From contig NZ_QZWF01000005.1 of assembly GCF_004187715.1 (NCBI RefSeq), positions 124,001 to 188,000 on the forward strand: a DNA stretch of 64,000 nucleotides, in the 5' to 3' direction. Made by a program: the position numbers and the translations under genes. Shown piece after piece: positions 35,850-44,043 of this stretch. Under the pieces are notes generated by a model. The model saw only the letters and a list, made by a program, of their open reading frames with translations, did no database searches and had not been told where the DNA came from. The DNA is from Streptomyces sp. F001 (lineage in GTDB: Bacteria > Actinomycetota > Actinomycetes > Streptomycetales > Streptomycetaceae). The stretch's first letter is position 1; every line of letters begins with the position of its first letter.

Positions 35850-37199
35850 TCAGAAAACATGGCGGACAAGGTTCAGGATCCCACCGTTGTCGATAGCGAG
35901 GCGCGTACCGTCGATAACAGCAACAGTACCGTCCTTGTATTTGCTGTCATCCGCGTCCGCCACCTTGTTGTAGAGGCCGAAACCACCGGTGCCCACGCCC
36001 ACCAGGCCCGAGGTGGCAGCCACGGCCTTGGCCGCGCTCTCAGGGTTGCTGAGACCCCGTACGGCCCGGGCGATCATTGGATTGTCCAGGCGAGCGATGC
36101 CTTGCATGCTTTCCAGGGTCTTAGTACCGAACGTGGTGAACTTCTGCCCGAGAGTCATGGCCTCACTCCCGGTCCGCATCGCAGTCGTCAGCCCTTTAGC
36201 TCCGCCTACGACCGCTCCGATCCCTGGAAGTACCCCCATCGCGTCAGCTCCCACTGAAACCAGGTTGCTCCAGAAGTCGGCGTCGAACTCCCCTTTGGTG
36301 AAGCCGTCCATGAGAGAGGCCAGCGTCTCAGGGTTGGAAAGACGGAGCCCCAAGGCGGTTGCACTCAGGGCAGAGGCCGTCAGCATCAGCGCCGCCACCA
36401 TCGCGATCCCCAGTGGACCCGCGAAGATGATCGCCACGACCCCGATGACGCCCGCCACAAAGCTGAGGATGTCCGGCAGATTTTCGCCGAGCCAATCCAG
36501 CGCCTCGTCGAACCACCCCGGCTCCTGCGGCGCCAGCTTCTCCGTCGCCTCGCGGATCTTGCCCGCGCGGTGCTTGGCCTTGTTCTCGTGTTCCTCGGCG
36601 AGCTTCTTCGCCCTGCCGCGGATCTTCTCCAGCTCGGCCTCGGCCTCTTCGACTGCCGCGTTCGCGCGGTCGAGTGCCTTCTGTGAGTCTTCCCGGCCGG
36701 CGCCCTTCTTGTCCAGGTCAGGACTGTCGGCAGCGCTGGTGGCGCGTCCTTTGGCCCGGTCCACCGCGTCTTGCGCGTCCTTGGCCTCCTCCTCGAGTTT
36801 CTTCGCCCGGCGCTGGAAGTCGTCGAGTTCGCTCTCCCAGTCGGTGAGCTGCCTGGCCGCCTTCCGGATGGAGCGCGCCGCGTTCTTCAGGTTCAGCGGC
36901 AGAGGGCCGTCCTGGAGCTGTTCGCGGAAGGCGACTGCGGCGTCGCCCTTCCAGTAGCTTCCGTCCAGGAGCTTGGTCACCAAGTCGTGTGTGTCCGCGA
37001 GGACTTTGGCGCAACCGGAGAGTTTTTTGTGCAGCTTCCGTACCATCTCCGTGTCGCCCGGCACGGGGTTGAAGCCCAGGTGTGGATAGTTGGGGTTCGG
37101 GATCTCCGGATAGGACTTCAGGCCCTGCGGAAGAGGGCCGTTCCTGCGGGCTTCGGAATCGGCGTACGGCGAAGGCTCGACGCCCGGCGTGAGGCTCAC
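35850..37199 (-). CDS. WXG-domain, coiled-coil exported protein (candidate type VII effector)
   Basis: Protein of 449 aa. The N-terminal helical hairpin contains a true WXG motif (YWKGDAA, Trp83-Gly85). Then comes a highly charged coiled coil (about 110-225; KKLEEEAKDAQDAVDRAK...) and a hydrophobic double helix (about 240-290; VAGVIGVVAIIFAGPLGIAM). The Gly/Ala-rich C-terminal 130 residues contain no toxin motif I recognise. Its ATG overlaps the stop of a WXG100 gene by 4 bases. The layout resembles LXG/WXG effectors of type VII secretion. No EccC-type ATPase is in the window. Confidence 0.65.
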   Translation of the reverse strand: MSLTPGVEPSPYADSEARRNGPLPQGLKSYPEIPNPNYPHLGFNPVPGDTEMVRKLHKKLSGCAKVLADTHDLVTKLLDGSYWKGDAAVAFREQLQDGPLPLNLKNAARSIRKAARQLTDWESELDDFQRRAKKLEEEAKDAQDAVDRAKGRATSAADSPDLDKKGAGREDSQKALDRANAAVEEAEAELEKIRGRAKKLAEEHENKAKHRAGKIREATEKLAPQEPGWFDEALDWLGENLPDILSFVAGVIGVVAIIFAGPLGIAMVAALMLTASALSATALGLRLSNPETLASLMDGFTKGEFDADFWSNLVSVGADAMGVLPGIGAVVGGAKGLTTAMRTGSEAMTLGQKFTTFGTKTLESMQGIARLDNPMIARAVRGLSNPESAAKAVAATSGLVGVGTGGFGLYNKVADADDSKYKDGTVAVIDGTRLAIDNGGILNLVRHVF

Positions 37200-37513
37200 T
37201 TCTTGCCTCCGCCCTTGCCGCCCGCGGCCTCCTTCAACGCCTGCTCAAGGGCCACGTCCACCTCGCGGTAGCTGTCCTTGCTCTTGCCGATGATCTCGGC
37301 CAGGTCCTCCGTCTGCTTGCCGATCTCCTCCGAGCCGTACTTCCAGTCCTCCTGGAATTCCTCACACGCGCCGTCGAGATCGTCCGTGCCCAGCCCGGTT
37401 ACGGTGGCGTCCGACAGCGCCTTACGGACACCCTTGAGCGAATTGGCCGATTTATTGAGCATTCTCATGAAATTCGCAAGCTCATCGCCGTCAACAGCCA
37501 GCCGATCCGCCAC
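37196..37513 (-). CDS. WXG100/ESAT-6-like small protein
   Basis: Helical protein of 105 aa, the size of ESAT-6 family members. It has two predicted helices around a turn with DWKYGSEEIG, a WxxG variant of the WXG turn. A C-terminal Gly/Lys tail (AAGGKGGGKK) follows, with a YREVD segment (YxxxD-like export signal) near residue 82. Directly coupled to the downstream WXG/coiled-coil gene, it is the likely export partner or chaperone. Confidence 0.72.
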   Translation of the reverse strand: MADRLAVDGDELANFMRMLNKSANSLKGVRKALSDATVTGLGTDDLDGACEEFQEDWKYGSEEIGKQTEDLAEIIGKSKDSYREVDVALEQALKEAAGGKGGGKK

Positions 37514-37637
37514 CGCGTTCCACCCCGTCCAGTCCCGTCGGTATCAGAGGGAGGACCGACACTAACCGCGCTTCGCCCGGCCGGGCCAACCGCCCTCCGC
37601 GGGAGCGGTCGGTCACTGGCCGGAAACGCATCCTCCT

Positions 37638-37988
37638 TCAGCGGTTGATCGCCTGGATCTCCTGGACGACTACGTCCTGCTCGGCACCGAACTCGCCATC
37701 AGGCAAATTCTGTGGCTCGTCAACACCTGTGCCGGTCCAGTGGATCTTCCAAGTGATGGTGGCCTTGAGCTGGTACGAGCCCTGGCCCGACGAGCGGAGG
37801 TACTTCACACCGCACGGCGGGGTTTCGTCCGCCTTGCCCTTTGCGTACGGCTCTCCGATACGGCCGCCTGAGATTTCGCAGACACCGGATGCCGGGTAGG
37901 TCTCGGCGTCCGCAGTCCCGGGGTCGAGTTTGAGAGAGACCGGTTCGGCGATGGTGGTCGCCCGGATGCCGAGTACCGGGTCCGACAT
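37638..37988 (-). pseudogene. Truncated duplicate of the secreted protein's C-terminal module
   Basis: The 116 residues from MSDPVLGIRA correspond to the last 110 or so residues of the next gene upstream. Shared blocks are AEPVSLK, TYPASGVCEI, GRIGEPYAKGKA, TPPCGVKYLRSSG and QDVVVQEIQAINR. Signal peptide and N-terminal two-thirds are missing. It may be a fragment left by tandem duplication, or a short expressed module; a weak in-frame extension to 38096 exists. Divergence from the full copy (about a quarter of residues) shows the duplication is not recent. Confidence 0.7.
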
Positions 37989-38055
37989 CGATGCGTCTCC
38001 CTTCGCCCTGATGCGGTCGAAACCGGCTCCGGTTGGTAGCAAAGCATGCCGTGGC

Positions 38056-38082
38056 TCAGCGGTTGACCGACTGGATCTGCTC
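38056..38082 (-). pseudogene. Third vestige of the same C-terminal end
   Basis: Eight codons read EQIQSVNR plus stop, against QEIQAINR plus stop at the ends of the two larger copies. It sits just before the truncated copy's start. Too short to be functional; it marks a third duplication event or the end of a lost gene. Confidence 0.45.
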
Positions 38083-38135
38083 TCCGCCCGCATCACCTGT
38101 ACCGGGACACTGCGTTCCCGACTGGCGTGGGCCGT

Positions 38136-39170
38136 TCAACGGTTGATCGCCTGGATCTCCTGTACGACGACATCCTGAGTGGCGCCGAACGTGCCGTCGG
38201 GAAGGTCACCACCCGCGCCGCCGCTACCGGTCCACTGGATCTTCCAAGTGATGGTGGCTTGGAGCGGGTACGTACCGTCGCCCGAGGAGCGCAGGTACTT
38301 CACGCCACAGGGCGGTGTCTCGTTGGCCTTGCCCTTGGCGTAGGGCTCGCCGATACGGCCGTTGTTGATCTCGCACACGCCGGATGCCGGGTAGGTCACG
38401 GCGTCCCCAGTGCCAGGCGCAATCTTCAGGGAGACCGGCTCTGCCGTCGCGGTCGCCTCGATGCCGATCGCCGGTACGGACGCGGTGACGGAGACAGGCT
38501 TGAACTCGGCGGCGTCCAGCCAGGCCCAGGTCGGGAGGTTGACCTTGGTCGCGTTCTCGGGGGCCAGGGTCACCTTGGTGCCGGGAACGCGGATTTCGGC
38601 GTACGCGAGTTCGGCGAGGATCTCCGGGGTGACGGCGTTTTCGATGTCGGCGGGCGGGGCGTCGCCCGTGTCCACCCAGAAGTAGTCCTTCGTGCAGGAG
38701 TCCCAGCCCGGCGGGTAGCTCTCGTTGACGTACGAGCCCCACCAGTAGCCCTCGCCGGTCTTGTCCTTGTTGAAGTCCTTGGAGGGATCCTCCTTGTTGA
38801 GGTACTTCTCCCGCTGCTGGGCATCCCACTGATAACCCGTCGACCCGGCCTCCCAGATCGGCTCCAGGTACTTCTGAAGCTGCTCGGGGGTGTACTTGGG
38901 GGCATACCAGCAGGGTGGCGGCGTCCACGATGTGCTCGACGTCAGCGCACCCGTGGCGTTGCCGCTGCCGTTCTTGGAGCGGTCGAAGACGACGCCACCG
39001 ACGGTCACGGAGACGGTGCCGTCGTCACCGGTGTCGGCGTGCTGTTCCGTCTGACCGTCCGTGCCGCCGTCGAAGCCCTTCTCGGCATGAGCAGGGCCAG
39101 CGGCAGCCAGGGTCAGGGCCGTGAGTCCTGAAGCGAGGAGTAGGGGATTTCGCCGGATCAAGGCTGGCAC
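38136..39170 (-). CDS. Secreted protein of unknown function
   Basis: Exported protein, 344 aa, with a cleavable signal peptide ending AAAGPAHA (about residue 29). An acidic Thr/Gly-rich segment is followed by the conserved-looking PPPCWYAPKYTPEQLQKYL and a Trp/Tyr-rich part. The C-terminal beta-rich module has two Cys (SGVCEI and PPCGVKY) that may form a disulphide. GTG 39170 has GGGGAG 6 bases upstream and overlaps the lipoprotein gene by 13 bases. Proteins of this look often sit beside WXG100 genes in streptomycetes. Function is unknown. Confidence 0.7.
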   Translation of the reverse strand: MPALIRRNPLLLASGLTALTLAAAGPAHAEKGFDGGTDGQTEQHADTGDDGTVSVTVGGVVFDRSKNGSGNATGALTSSTSWTPPPCWYAPKYTPEQLQKYLEPIWEAGSTGYQWDAQQREKYLNKEDPSKDFNKDKTGEGYWWGSYVNESYPPGWDSCTKDYFWVDTGDAPPADIENAVTPEILAELAYAEIRVPGTKVTLAPENATKVNLPTWAWLDAAEFKPVSVTASVPAIGIEATATAEPVSLKIAPGTGDAVTYPASGVCEINNGRIGEPYAKGKANETPPCGVKYLRSSGDGTYPLQATITWKIQWTGSGGAGGDLPDGTFGATQDVVVQEIQAINR

Positions 39171-39811
39171 TTTGCGCTCCCCCTCTGCGAGTCCAGACGC
39201 TCGGTGACCCAGACGCCGTTCTTGTTCTTGCGTAGGGTGCTGGCGTAGATGACGTAGCTGTCCTTCGTCACCGGCGTGACGTCCGTCTTGCCGGTCTCCA
39301 GGAACTTGTTGAACGCCTTGCTCTGGTCCTCGCAGTACACGAGGGCGGCGGTGCCGTCGTCCTTGACGGTCACGCTCTCGTTGTAGTAGCGCGTCAAGCC
39401 GGTCGTGCGTGCCTTGTGGTTGACGAACTCCTGGATGTACTTCTCGCTTCCGGCCGCTGCAGTGCCTTCCGAGTAGAAGCGGTACGCCTCATGAAGCCGG
39501 TCCTGTTTCGCGATGGCCATGTCCACGGCCTTGATCCGCTGCTCGGCATCCCTCAGCACGGCGTCCTTGTCCGAGTCGCCGGTCTTCTTCCACTCGAACT
39601 TGTACGTCACATCCGACGGCAGCGCGATCTTCGGACGGTCGACGGCTGTCGAGGCCGATGCCGTTGGCGACGCCGACTTCTCATCACCGACGTCCGCGCC
39701 TGCGATCTTGTCGGTGTCGTCGGATCCGCCGCCTCCGCCTCTGCAGGCGGTGAGCAGCAGGGCCGCGGATGCGGTGAGCACGGCCGTCGCGAGCCGGGCG
39801 GGGCGGTTCAC
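39158..39811 (-). CDS. Lipoprotein of unknown function, copy A
   Basis: Surface lipoprotein of 217 aa with lipobox LLLTAC. A Gly/Ser/Asp-rich linker follows, then a domain with FEWKKTGDSDKDAVL, YRFYSEG and a C-terminal GVWVTERLDSQRGSA. The fold with a paired-strand C-terminus resembles NTF2-like domains, but this is a guess. The start is GTG 39811 with GGGAG upstream. First gene of the run leading to the WXG100 pair. A clear paralogue lies at 40994-41656. Confidence 0.75.
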   Translation of the reverse strand: MNRPARLATAVLTASAALLLTACRGGGGGSDDTDKIAGADVGDEKSASPTASASTAVDRPKIALPSDVTYKFEWKKTGDSDKDAVLRDAEQRIKAVDMAIAKQDRLHEAYRFYSEGTAAAGSEKYIQEFVNHKARTTGLTRYYNESVTVKDDGTAALVYCEDQSKAFNKFLETGKTDVTPVTKDSYVIYASTLRKNKNGVWVTERLDSQRGSAKCQP

Positions 39812-39967
39812 TCTGGACTCCCGTTGAGGTGTGGGGTAACTCAAGCGGACCAACGCTATCGACGCGACCTGAGTGACACCAGGTGTGTTTGCGTCGAGCT
39901 TGACTCTCTAACCAGGAAAATCCCGACAGAAGCCGCCTACGAAGAGTGTGATCGCATGGACAATATT

Positions 39968-40372
39968 TCATACCGCAATGAAGTCCATCGGCATGGCTGA
40001 ACCGGCTGAACGCCGGCATGCGCTCAACGGCCTCCTCGGTGACCCCCCACGTTTCCCCCCGTCCGGCCACAACCGCGGCCCCCGCCCCGCGCCGATGTCC
40101 TCGATCCAGCCGACCGTCAGGATCGCGAGCCCGATCAAGGGCCAGACCAGGCAGAACATCAGCACCGGGTCGGCCGCGTCCAGCGCCGCCACCGCGGTGT
40201 CGCTCTGCAGGAACGGGAGTTCGTACGCCAGGTCGATGATCGGGACCGTCGCCATGATCAGCGTGTTGTGCCACAAGTAGATCGTGACCGCGCGGTTGTT
40301 GGACAGCGTCACCACGCGGTCCCACTTCGCCAGGCGGCCCGGCAACGACTGCCAGGACGACCCGTAAACCAA
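39968..40372 (-). pseudogene. C-terminal fragment of an acyltransferase 3 protein
   Basis: About 100 residues match the end of the intact acyltransferase at 54804-55997: NRAVTIYLWHN here against NSRAVTIYLWHN there, then the final helices and RLWPDGGKR against QLWPDGGRK. The N-terminal 300 residues and the start are missing, and the reading frame simply opens at 40372. A decayed remnant; it indicates a second acyltransferase once lay here. Confidence 0.72.
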
Positions 40373-40464
40373 CAGCTACTTCGTCTACTTCGTCCCCACT
40401 GTCGGCACCGGAAGGATCTGCCACGCTTGTTTTCCGCGCTGGTAGCTCGGTCTACGCTGGAGCG

Positions 40465-40953
40465 ATGCGGTTCGAATACGGGTCTGCGTAGTCCACGGCT
40501 GACTCGACCCAGCTCGCGTACCTACGCTGCTCACCGGACACCGAATGCCGGCAGGTTTTGTTGATGCTGGGCAAGCGGAGCTGGGGATCGATCGACTATG
40601 ACGTATGCCGCGCCTGCCAGCGCGTGCATATACAGCACGCCCGTGTTCCTGCGGTGATGCAAGGCGAAGGCCACGAGGCCAGGATGCTGCGATTCGCCAG
40701 GACAAAGGCACCGCGCGGCTATCGATGGACGCTGGGCCCGGGCGTGGACACGTCCCCCTTCTGGACGAACGTGCACGGCGAGCTCGATTACACCGTCGAG
40801 CGCTCGTGTGACCACCTTCGGAAAAAGCTTCCGGGCACGTTGGAAGACCTGTGGGGACGCCTGAAGTGGTGGCGCCTCACCGGCCAGATCTGGCTTCCCC
40901 CCACTCGAGCAGACCGAAAGAAGCGCCGCAAGTTTCTCGACGCGCTGGAATAA
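40465..40953 (+). pseudogene. GNAT-like protein interrupted by an in-frame stop
   Basis: Reading from ATG 40465 gives MRFEYGSA, then TAG (40489-40491). The same frame then stays open to 40953 with coherent sequence: AYLRCSPDTEC, CRACQRVHIQH and a GNAT-like cofactor loop VMQGEGHEARML. If translation started at TTG 40558 the first Cys-containing segment would be lost. It may be a nonsense-mutated acetyltransferase-like gene. The family call is tentative and based on the QGxG pattern and general layout. Confidence 0.5.
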
Positions 40954-40993
40954 CGCTGCGTCAACTGGACTACTACCGCCCAACCTCGGTACT

Positions 40994-41656
40994 TCAGGGC
41001 TGGAATACGGCACTCCCCCGTTGCGACGTCAGTGTCTCGGTGACCCAGATGCCTTCCTTGTTCACCCGCAGTCGGCTGTTGTAGAGGACGTAGTTGTCCT
41101 TCGACTCCGGAGTCACCGCCATCTTGCCGTTCTTCAGGCTCTTGTTGTAGGCCTTGTTCTGGTCTTCGCAGTAGACAAGACCTGCAGTTCCGTCATCGTT
41201 GACCTGCACCTTGGCGTCGTAGTAGTGCTTCTTCCCGGTGATGCGGTCCTTGTATTCCACGAACTCCTGGATGAAATCCTGCGTCCCTGCCGCCGCTGCG
41301 CCCTCGGAGTAAAAGCGATAGGCCTTGTTGAGCGGATCCTGTTCGGCAATGGCTATATCCACAGCCTTAATGAACTGCTGGCCATCGTTCAGGACAGCGT
41401 CCTTGTCTCCATCGCCCGTCTTCGGCCAATCAAATGTGTACGTGAGATCGGACGGCAGGTTGATCATGGGCCGCTCCACCGATTCCGTCGCGCTCGCAGT
41501 CGGCGAAGCGGACGACCCCTCACTGCCGGTGTCCGCCCCCGCGATCTCCTCGTTCGCCTTCGCGTCGCCGTCATCGCCGCACCCCGCGAGGAGGAGCGCG
41601 GCCGTTGCTGCTGCGGCGGCAGTGGTGATGAGGAGGCGGCGAGGGCGGCGGGTCAC
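40994..41656 (-). CDS. Lipoprotein of unknown function, copy B
   Basis: Paralogue of the lipoprotein at 39158-39811, 220 aa, with lipobox LLLAGC. Corresponding blocks are IAGADTGSEGSSASPTAS, INLPSDLTYTFDW, KDAVLNDGQQFIKAVDIAIA, YRFYSEGAAAAGT and GIWVTETLTSQRGSAVFQP. Roughly half of the residues agree. ATG 41656 is the start. It stands alone, without the secreted-protein partner copy A has, and is separated from copy A by debris. Confidence 0.78.
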   Translation of the reverse strand: MTRRPRRLLITTAAAAATAALLLAGCGDDGDAKANEEIAGADTGSEGSSASPTASATESVERPMINLPSDLTYTFDWPKTGDGDKDAVLNDGQQFIKAVDIAIAEQDPLNKAYRFYSEGAAAAGTQDFIQEFVEYKDRITGKKHYYDAKVQVNDDGTAGLVYCEDQNKAYNKSLKNGKMAVTPESKDNYVLYNSRLRVNKEGIWVTETLTSQRGSAVFQP

Positions 41657-42060
41657 AGGGGGCTCCTGGGCAGGATGTGGGGCTGGAGGCAGCGCTACGT
41701 TAGTGGTGGTTCCGGGCGCCGCACCCGAGTGAATTGCGCTGGCTTGCCGGGCTGTCCCCGTTCACTCGCCCACCACGGCACATCCGGATCAGCGCGATCT
41801 CACGGCGCACCCGCATCGGCAACTGGCGGGTTTGGGACACCCCAAGAGGGCGAATGCCCCGGTCGGACGGCCCCGACAGCGACCCAAATCTGCCAATTAC
41901 CTCTCGGGGCGGGATCGGTGAGGGGTGCCGCAGCCGACGCACGCCACCCGCACCGGCATACCACCGAGGCGGGCTCACGCGTCCAGGACCAGGTCGGTGC
42001 CAGCGAGGCAGCCGTCAATGACCGACCCTGTCCAGGGTCATTGAGGTGCCCTGCTCCATA
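41657..42060. other. Intergenic region upstream of lipoprotein copy B
   Basis: 404 bases with no credible gene on either strand. The left end should hold the promoter of copy B. The remainder reads like decayed coding DNA (mixed frames) and may belong to the same rearranged zone as the transposase fragment. No repeats or hairpins of note. Confidence 0.4.
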
Positions 42061-42565
42061 TCAAGGAACGAAGATTGCCAGCGAACGCGCCAGCTCTTCC
42101 AGGTCCTCGGCGGCCTGATGGATGCGCCCGACGTCCTCCGTGGCGGTCCACATGACTACGTCCGCTTCGTGCTCCGCCACCTGCCACGCATAGCGAACGC
42201 AGGCCAGCGGATGCGGTGAGTCTTCTTGTGACACATACCGGAAAGTCGTCACGCCTTCGCCGAGCCGCTCGGAACGGAAGCTCTTGACGACGGAAGGTTC
42301 GACCGCGTTCGGGTCGTCCGCCTCGGTGAGGGCACGGAGCGTCTCCTCGCGGGGAGCTTGCGCCGGCCCGATTGCTGCACAGACCGGGAGTGGAATGTCC
42401 GTGGGGTGGTCGAGGTGGAGGAAGAGCCAGTGTTCCGAACCGGGAGGGCAGAAGGACTCGGCGCAGCGCGCCAGCGTGCCGCCGACGAAGTCCACGCCGT
42501 TCGGCCCCGGATCGAGCTCACGGTCCGCCCACAGGTCCTTCTTCGCCCCGGGCTGGGCGGACTTC
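42061..42565 (-). pseudogene. 3' part of an unrecognised gene, truncated by a transposase fragment
   Basis: A coherent reading frame of about 165 residues (KDLWADRELDPGPNGVDFVG...SEHWLFLHLDH...YAWQVAEHEADVVMW) ends at 42061. Upstream of about 42570 the frame turns Arg-rich, where the other frame becomes transposase. It has no start codon of its own near the junction. Family unknown; the remaining part looks soluble. Confidence 0.55.
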
Positions 42566-42929
42566 GGATCCGGCGGACGGTCGCCGGACTCGGCGCGACG
42601 CGGACGGCGAACACGCTGGTGGTGGGGGCACCGAGCCGGGCGAGAGCCTCCTTCGGAGCGTTCTTGGCCCACTGCCCGATCGCGGCGAACGAGCGGGCCC
42701 CGGCCAGCACGGCCGAGCACGCGATCAGCAGCACGCTCACGAACGGGTGACGCTTCCCGCGCCAGTGCCGCGGATCAGCCAGTGTGGCCAGCCTCGGTGG
42801 CAGTCCCGGCAGTGCGCGGTGCCGACGCGAGGCGACTTGATCAGGCAGACACTGACAGACTGGCGGCACACCGAAGCTCCGGTTCAGCAGGGCGACTTGA
42901 TAGGTCACCCGCTCCAACCGGAGCTTCAT
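42566..42929 (-). mobile_element. ISAs1-like transposase, N-terminal remnant
   Basis: About 120 residues resemble the N-terminal region of ISAs1/H-repeat-associated transposases: DPRHWRGKRHPFVSVLLI, ACSAVLAGARSFAAIGQW, then LARLG and ATVRRI. The DDE catalytic part is absent, and the sequence passes directly into an unrelated truncated gene near 42570. No terminal inverted repeats were seen. Non-functional trace of an insertion or rearrangement. Confidence 0.65.
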
Positions 42930-43068
42930 TGCATACGAGACGGGGCTGACCAGCAGCAGTCACACCACCGTGACCTGCAACTTCGCAGCGTCACCGGGAC
43001 TTTGAAACAGCCCTGTGTGTCCCCCAGTTCGCGCTGGCGCGAGGTCCGTCGCACAAGGTTCCTGCCGT

Positions 43069-44019
43069 TCAGTCCGGCAGGACGACCATGTGGGCGGGAG
43101 GTACGCCGGGCATGGGCGGAGGGACGCGGAATTCGCCGGTAACAAGCACGTCCCGCACGGCGCGGTAGACGTTCGCGACTGCCGGGCCGCGGTACTCCCG
43201 GAACGTCGGTGTGGCCTGAAGGAGCAGCGATCCGTTGGGCAGTGCGATCACGGAGTGGAAGGCCTGCGATTCCCGCAGGGCGTCGGCGCCTCCCAGTCTG
43301 ACGGCAACGTCGGCGGAGATGACCATGAGCCATGAATAGCCCCGCAACTCCGAGCGCCATCGAGGAGTGTTGACCGTCGGGTCACCGGCCTCACCCCGGA
43401 GGAAACGTTCGAGCTCCGTCATTTCACAGGCGTGGCGGTAGGAGACATGCCCGTACACGACGTTGTACCGATCGCACACCCACCGGGCGGACCGCAGTAG
43501 GCGGTCCTGTGCGTCCGAAGCCCTTCCCGGATCGAGAAGTTCGGCCTCATCCATGTGGACGACCAACTTCACATATTCCGGAAGGTCCTCATCAAAAGTG
43601 GCCGAGATCCAGACGTCAGGGTCGCCGATTTCACCTTCGGACGTGAATTCCCCGCTCTCGACGGTGATCGACTCCGCTCGATCGTCGATGGCCATCTTCA
43701 GCCACGGAAATACTTGCGGGCTGTACGGGTTGTAGCGGACTTCGAACGTGTCGCGCGGCGCCACCGAAACATAGGACCATCGGTTCGAGTCGCCATGTGG
43801 TTTCAGGGCGGGAACCCGAGACAGCCCTTCGGTGGAGATTCTGTACCGGCCAGCGCTCTGCAGGATATCGACTCCCGCATATTCTCGGACGCCCTCGGTG
43901 AGCCAGCGGAACGCACAGTCGTGCAACCCGGCGAATTCGGTGTCGAACACCGTGAGCTCCATCACCAGCGCATGTGAAAGGTTGGCATTGATCGCGTCGA
44001 GGATGTCCACTGAACCCAT
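43069..44019 (-). CDS. Candidate immunity protein for the RHS toxin
   Basis: Cytoplasmic-looking protein of 316 aa beginning 24 bases after the RHS gene on the same strand, where cognate immunity genes normally lie. No signal or membrane segments. Noticeable stretches are ELTVFDTEFAGLHDCAFRWL and YNVVYGHVSYRHACEMTELE. I do not recognise the family. ATG 44019 directly abuts AGGAG; GTG 44010 with 9-base spacing is an equally likely start. A 12-bp tandem repeat (CCTGTTGAGCCT twice) covers the junction. The immunity role is inferred from position. Confidence 0.55.
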   Translation of the reverse strand: MGSVDILDAINANLSHALVMELTVFDTEFAGLHDCAFRWLTEGVREYAGVDILQSAGRYRISTEGLSRVPALKPHGDSNRWSYVSVAPRDTFEVRYNPYSPQVFPWLKMAIDDRAESITVESGEFTSEGEIGDPDVWISATFDEDLPEYVKLVVHMDEAELLDPGRASDAQDRLLRSARWVCDRYNVVYGHVSYRHACEMTELERFLRGEAGDPTVNTPRWRSELRGYSWLMVISADVAVRLGGADALRESQAFHSVIALPNGSLLLQATPTFREYRGPAVANVYRAVRDVLVTGEFRVPPPMPGVPPAHMVVLPD

Positions 44020-44043
44020 CTCCTGTTGAGCCTCCTGTTGAGC

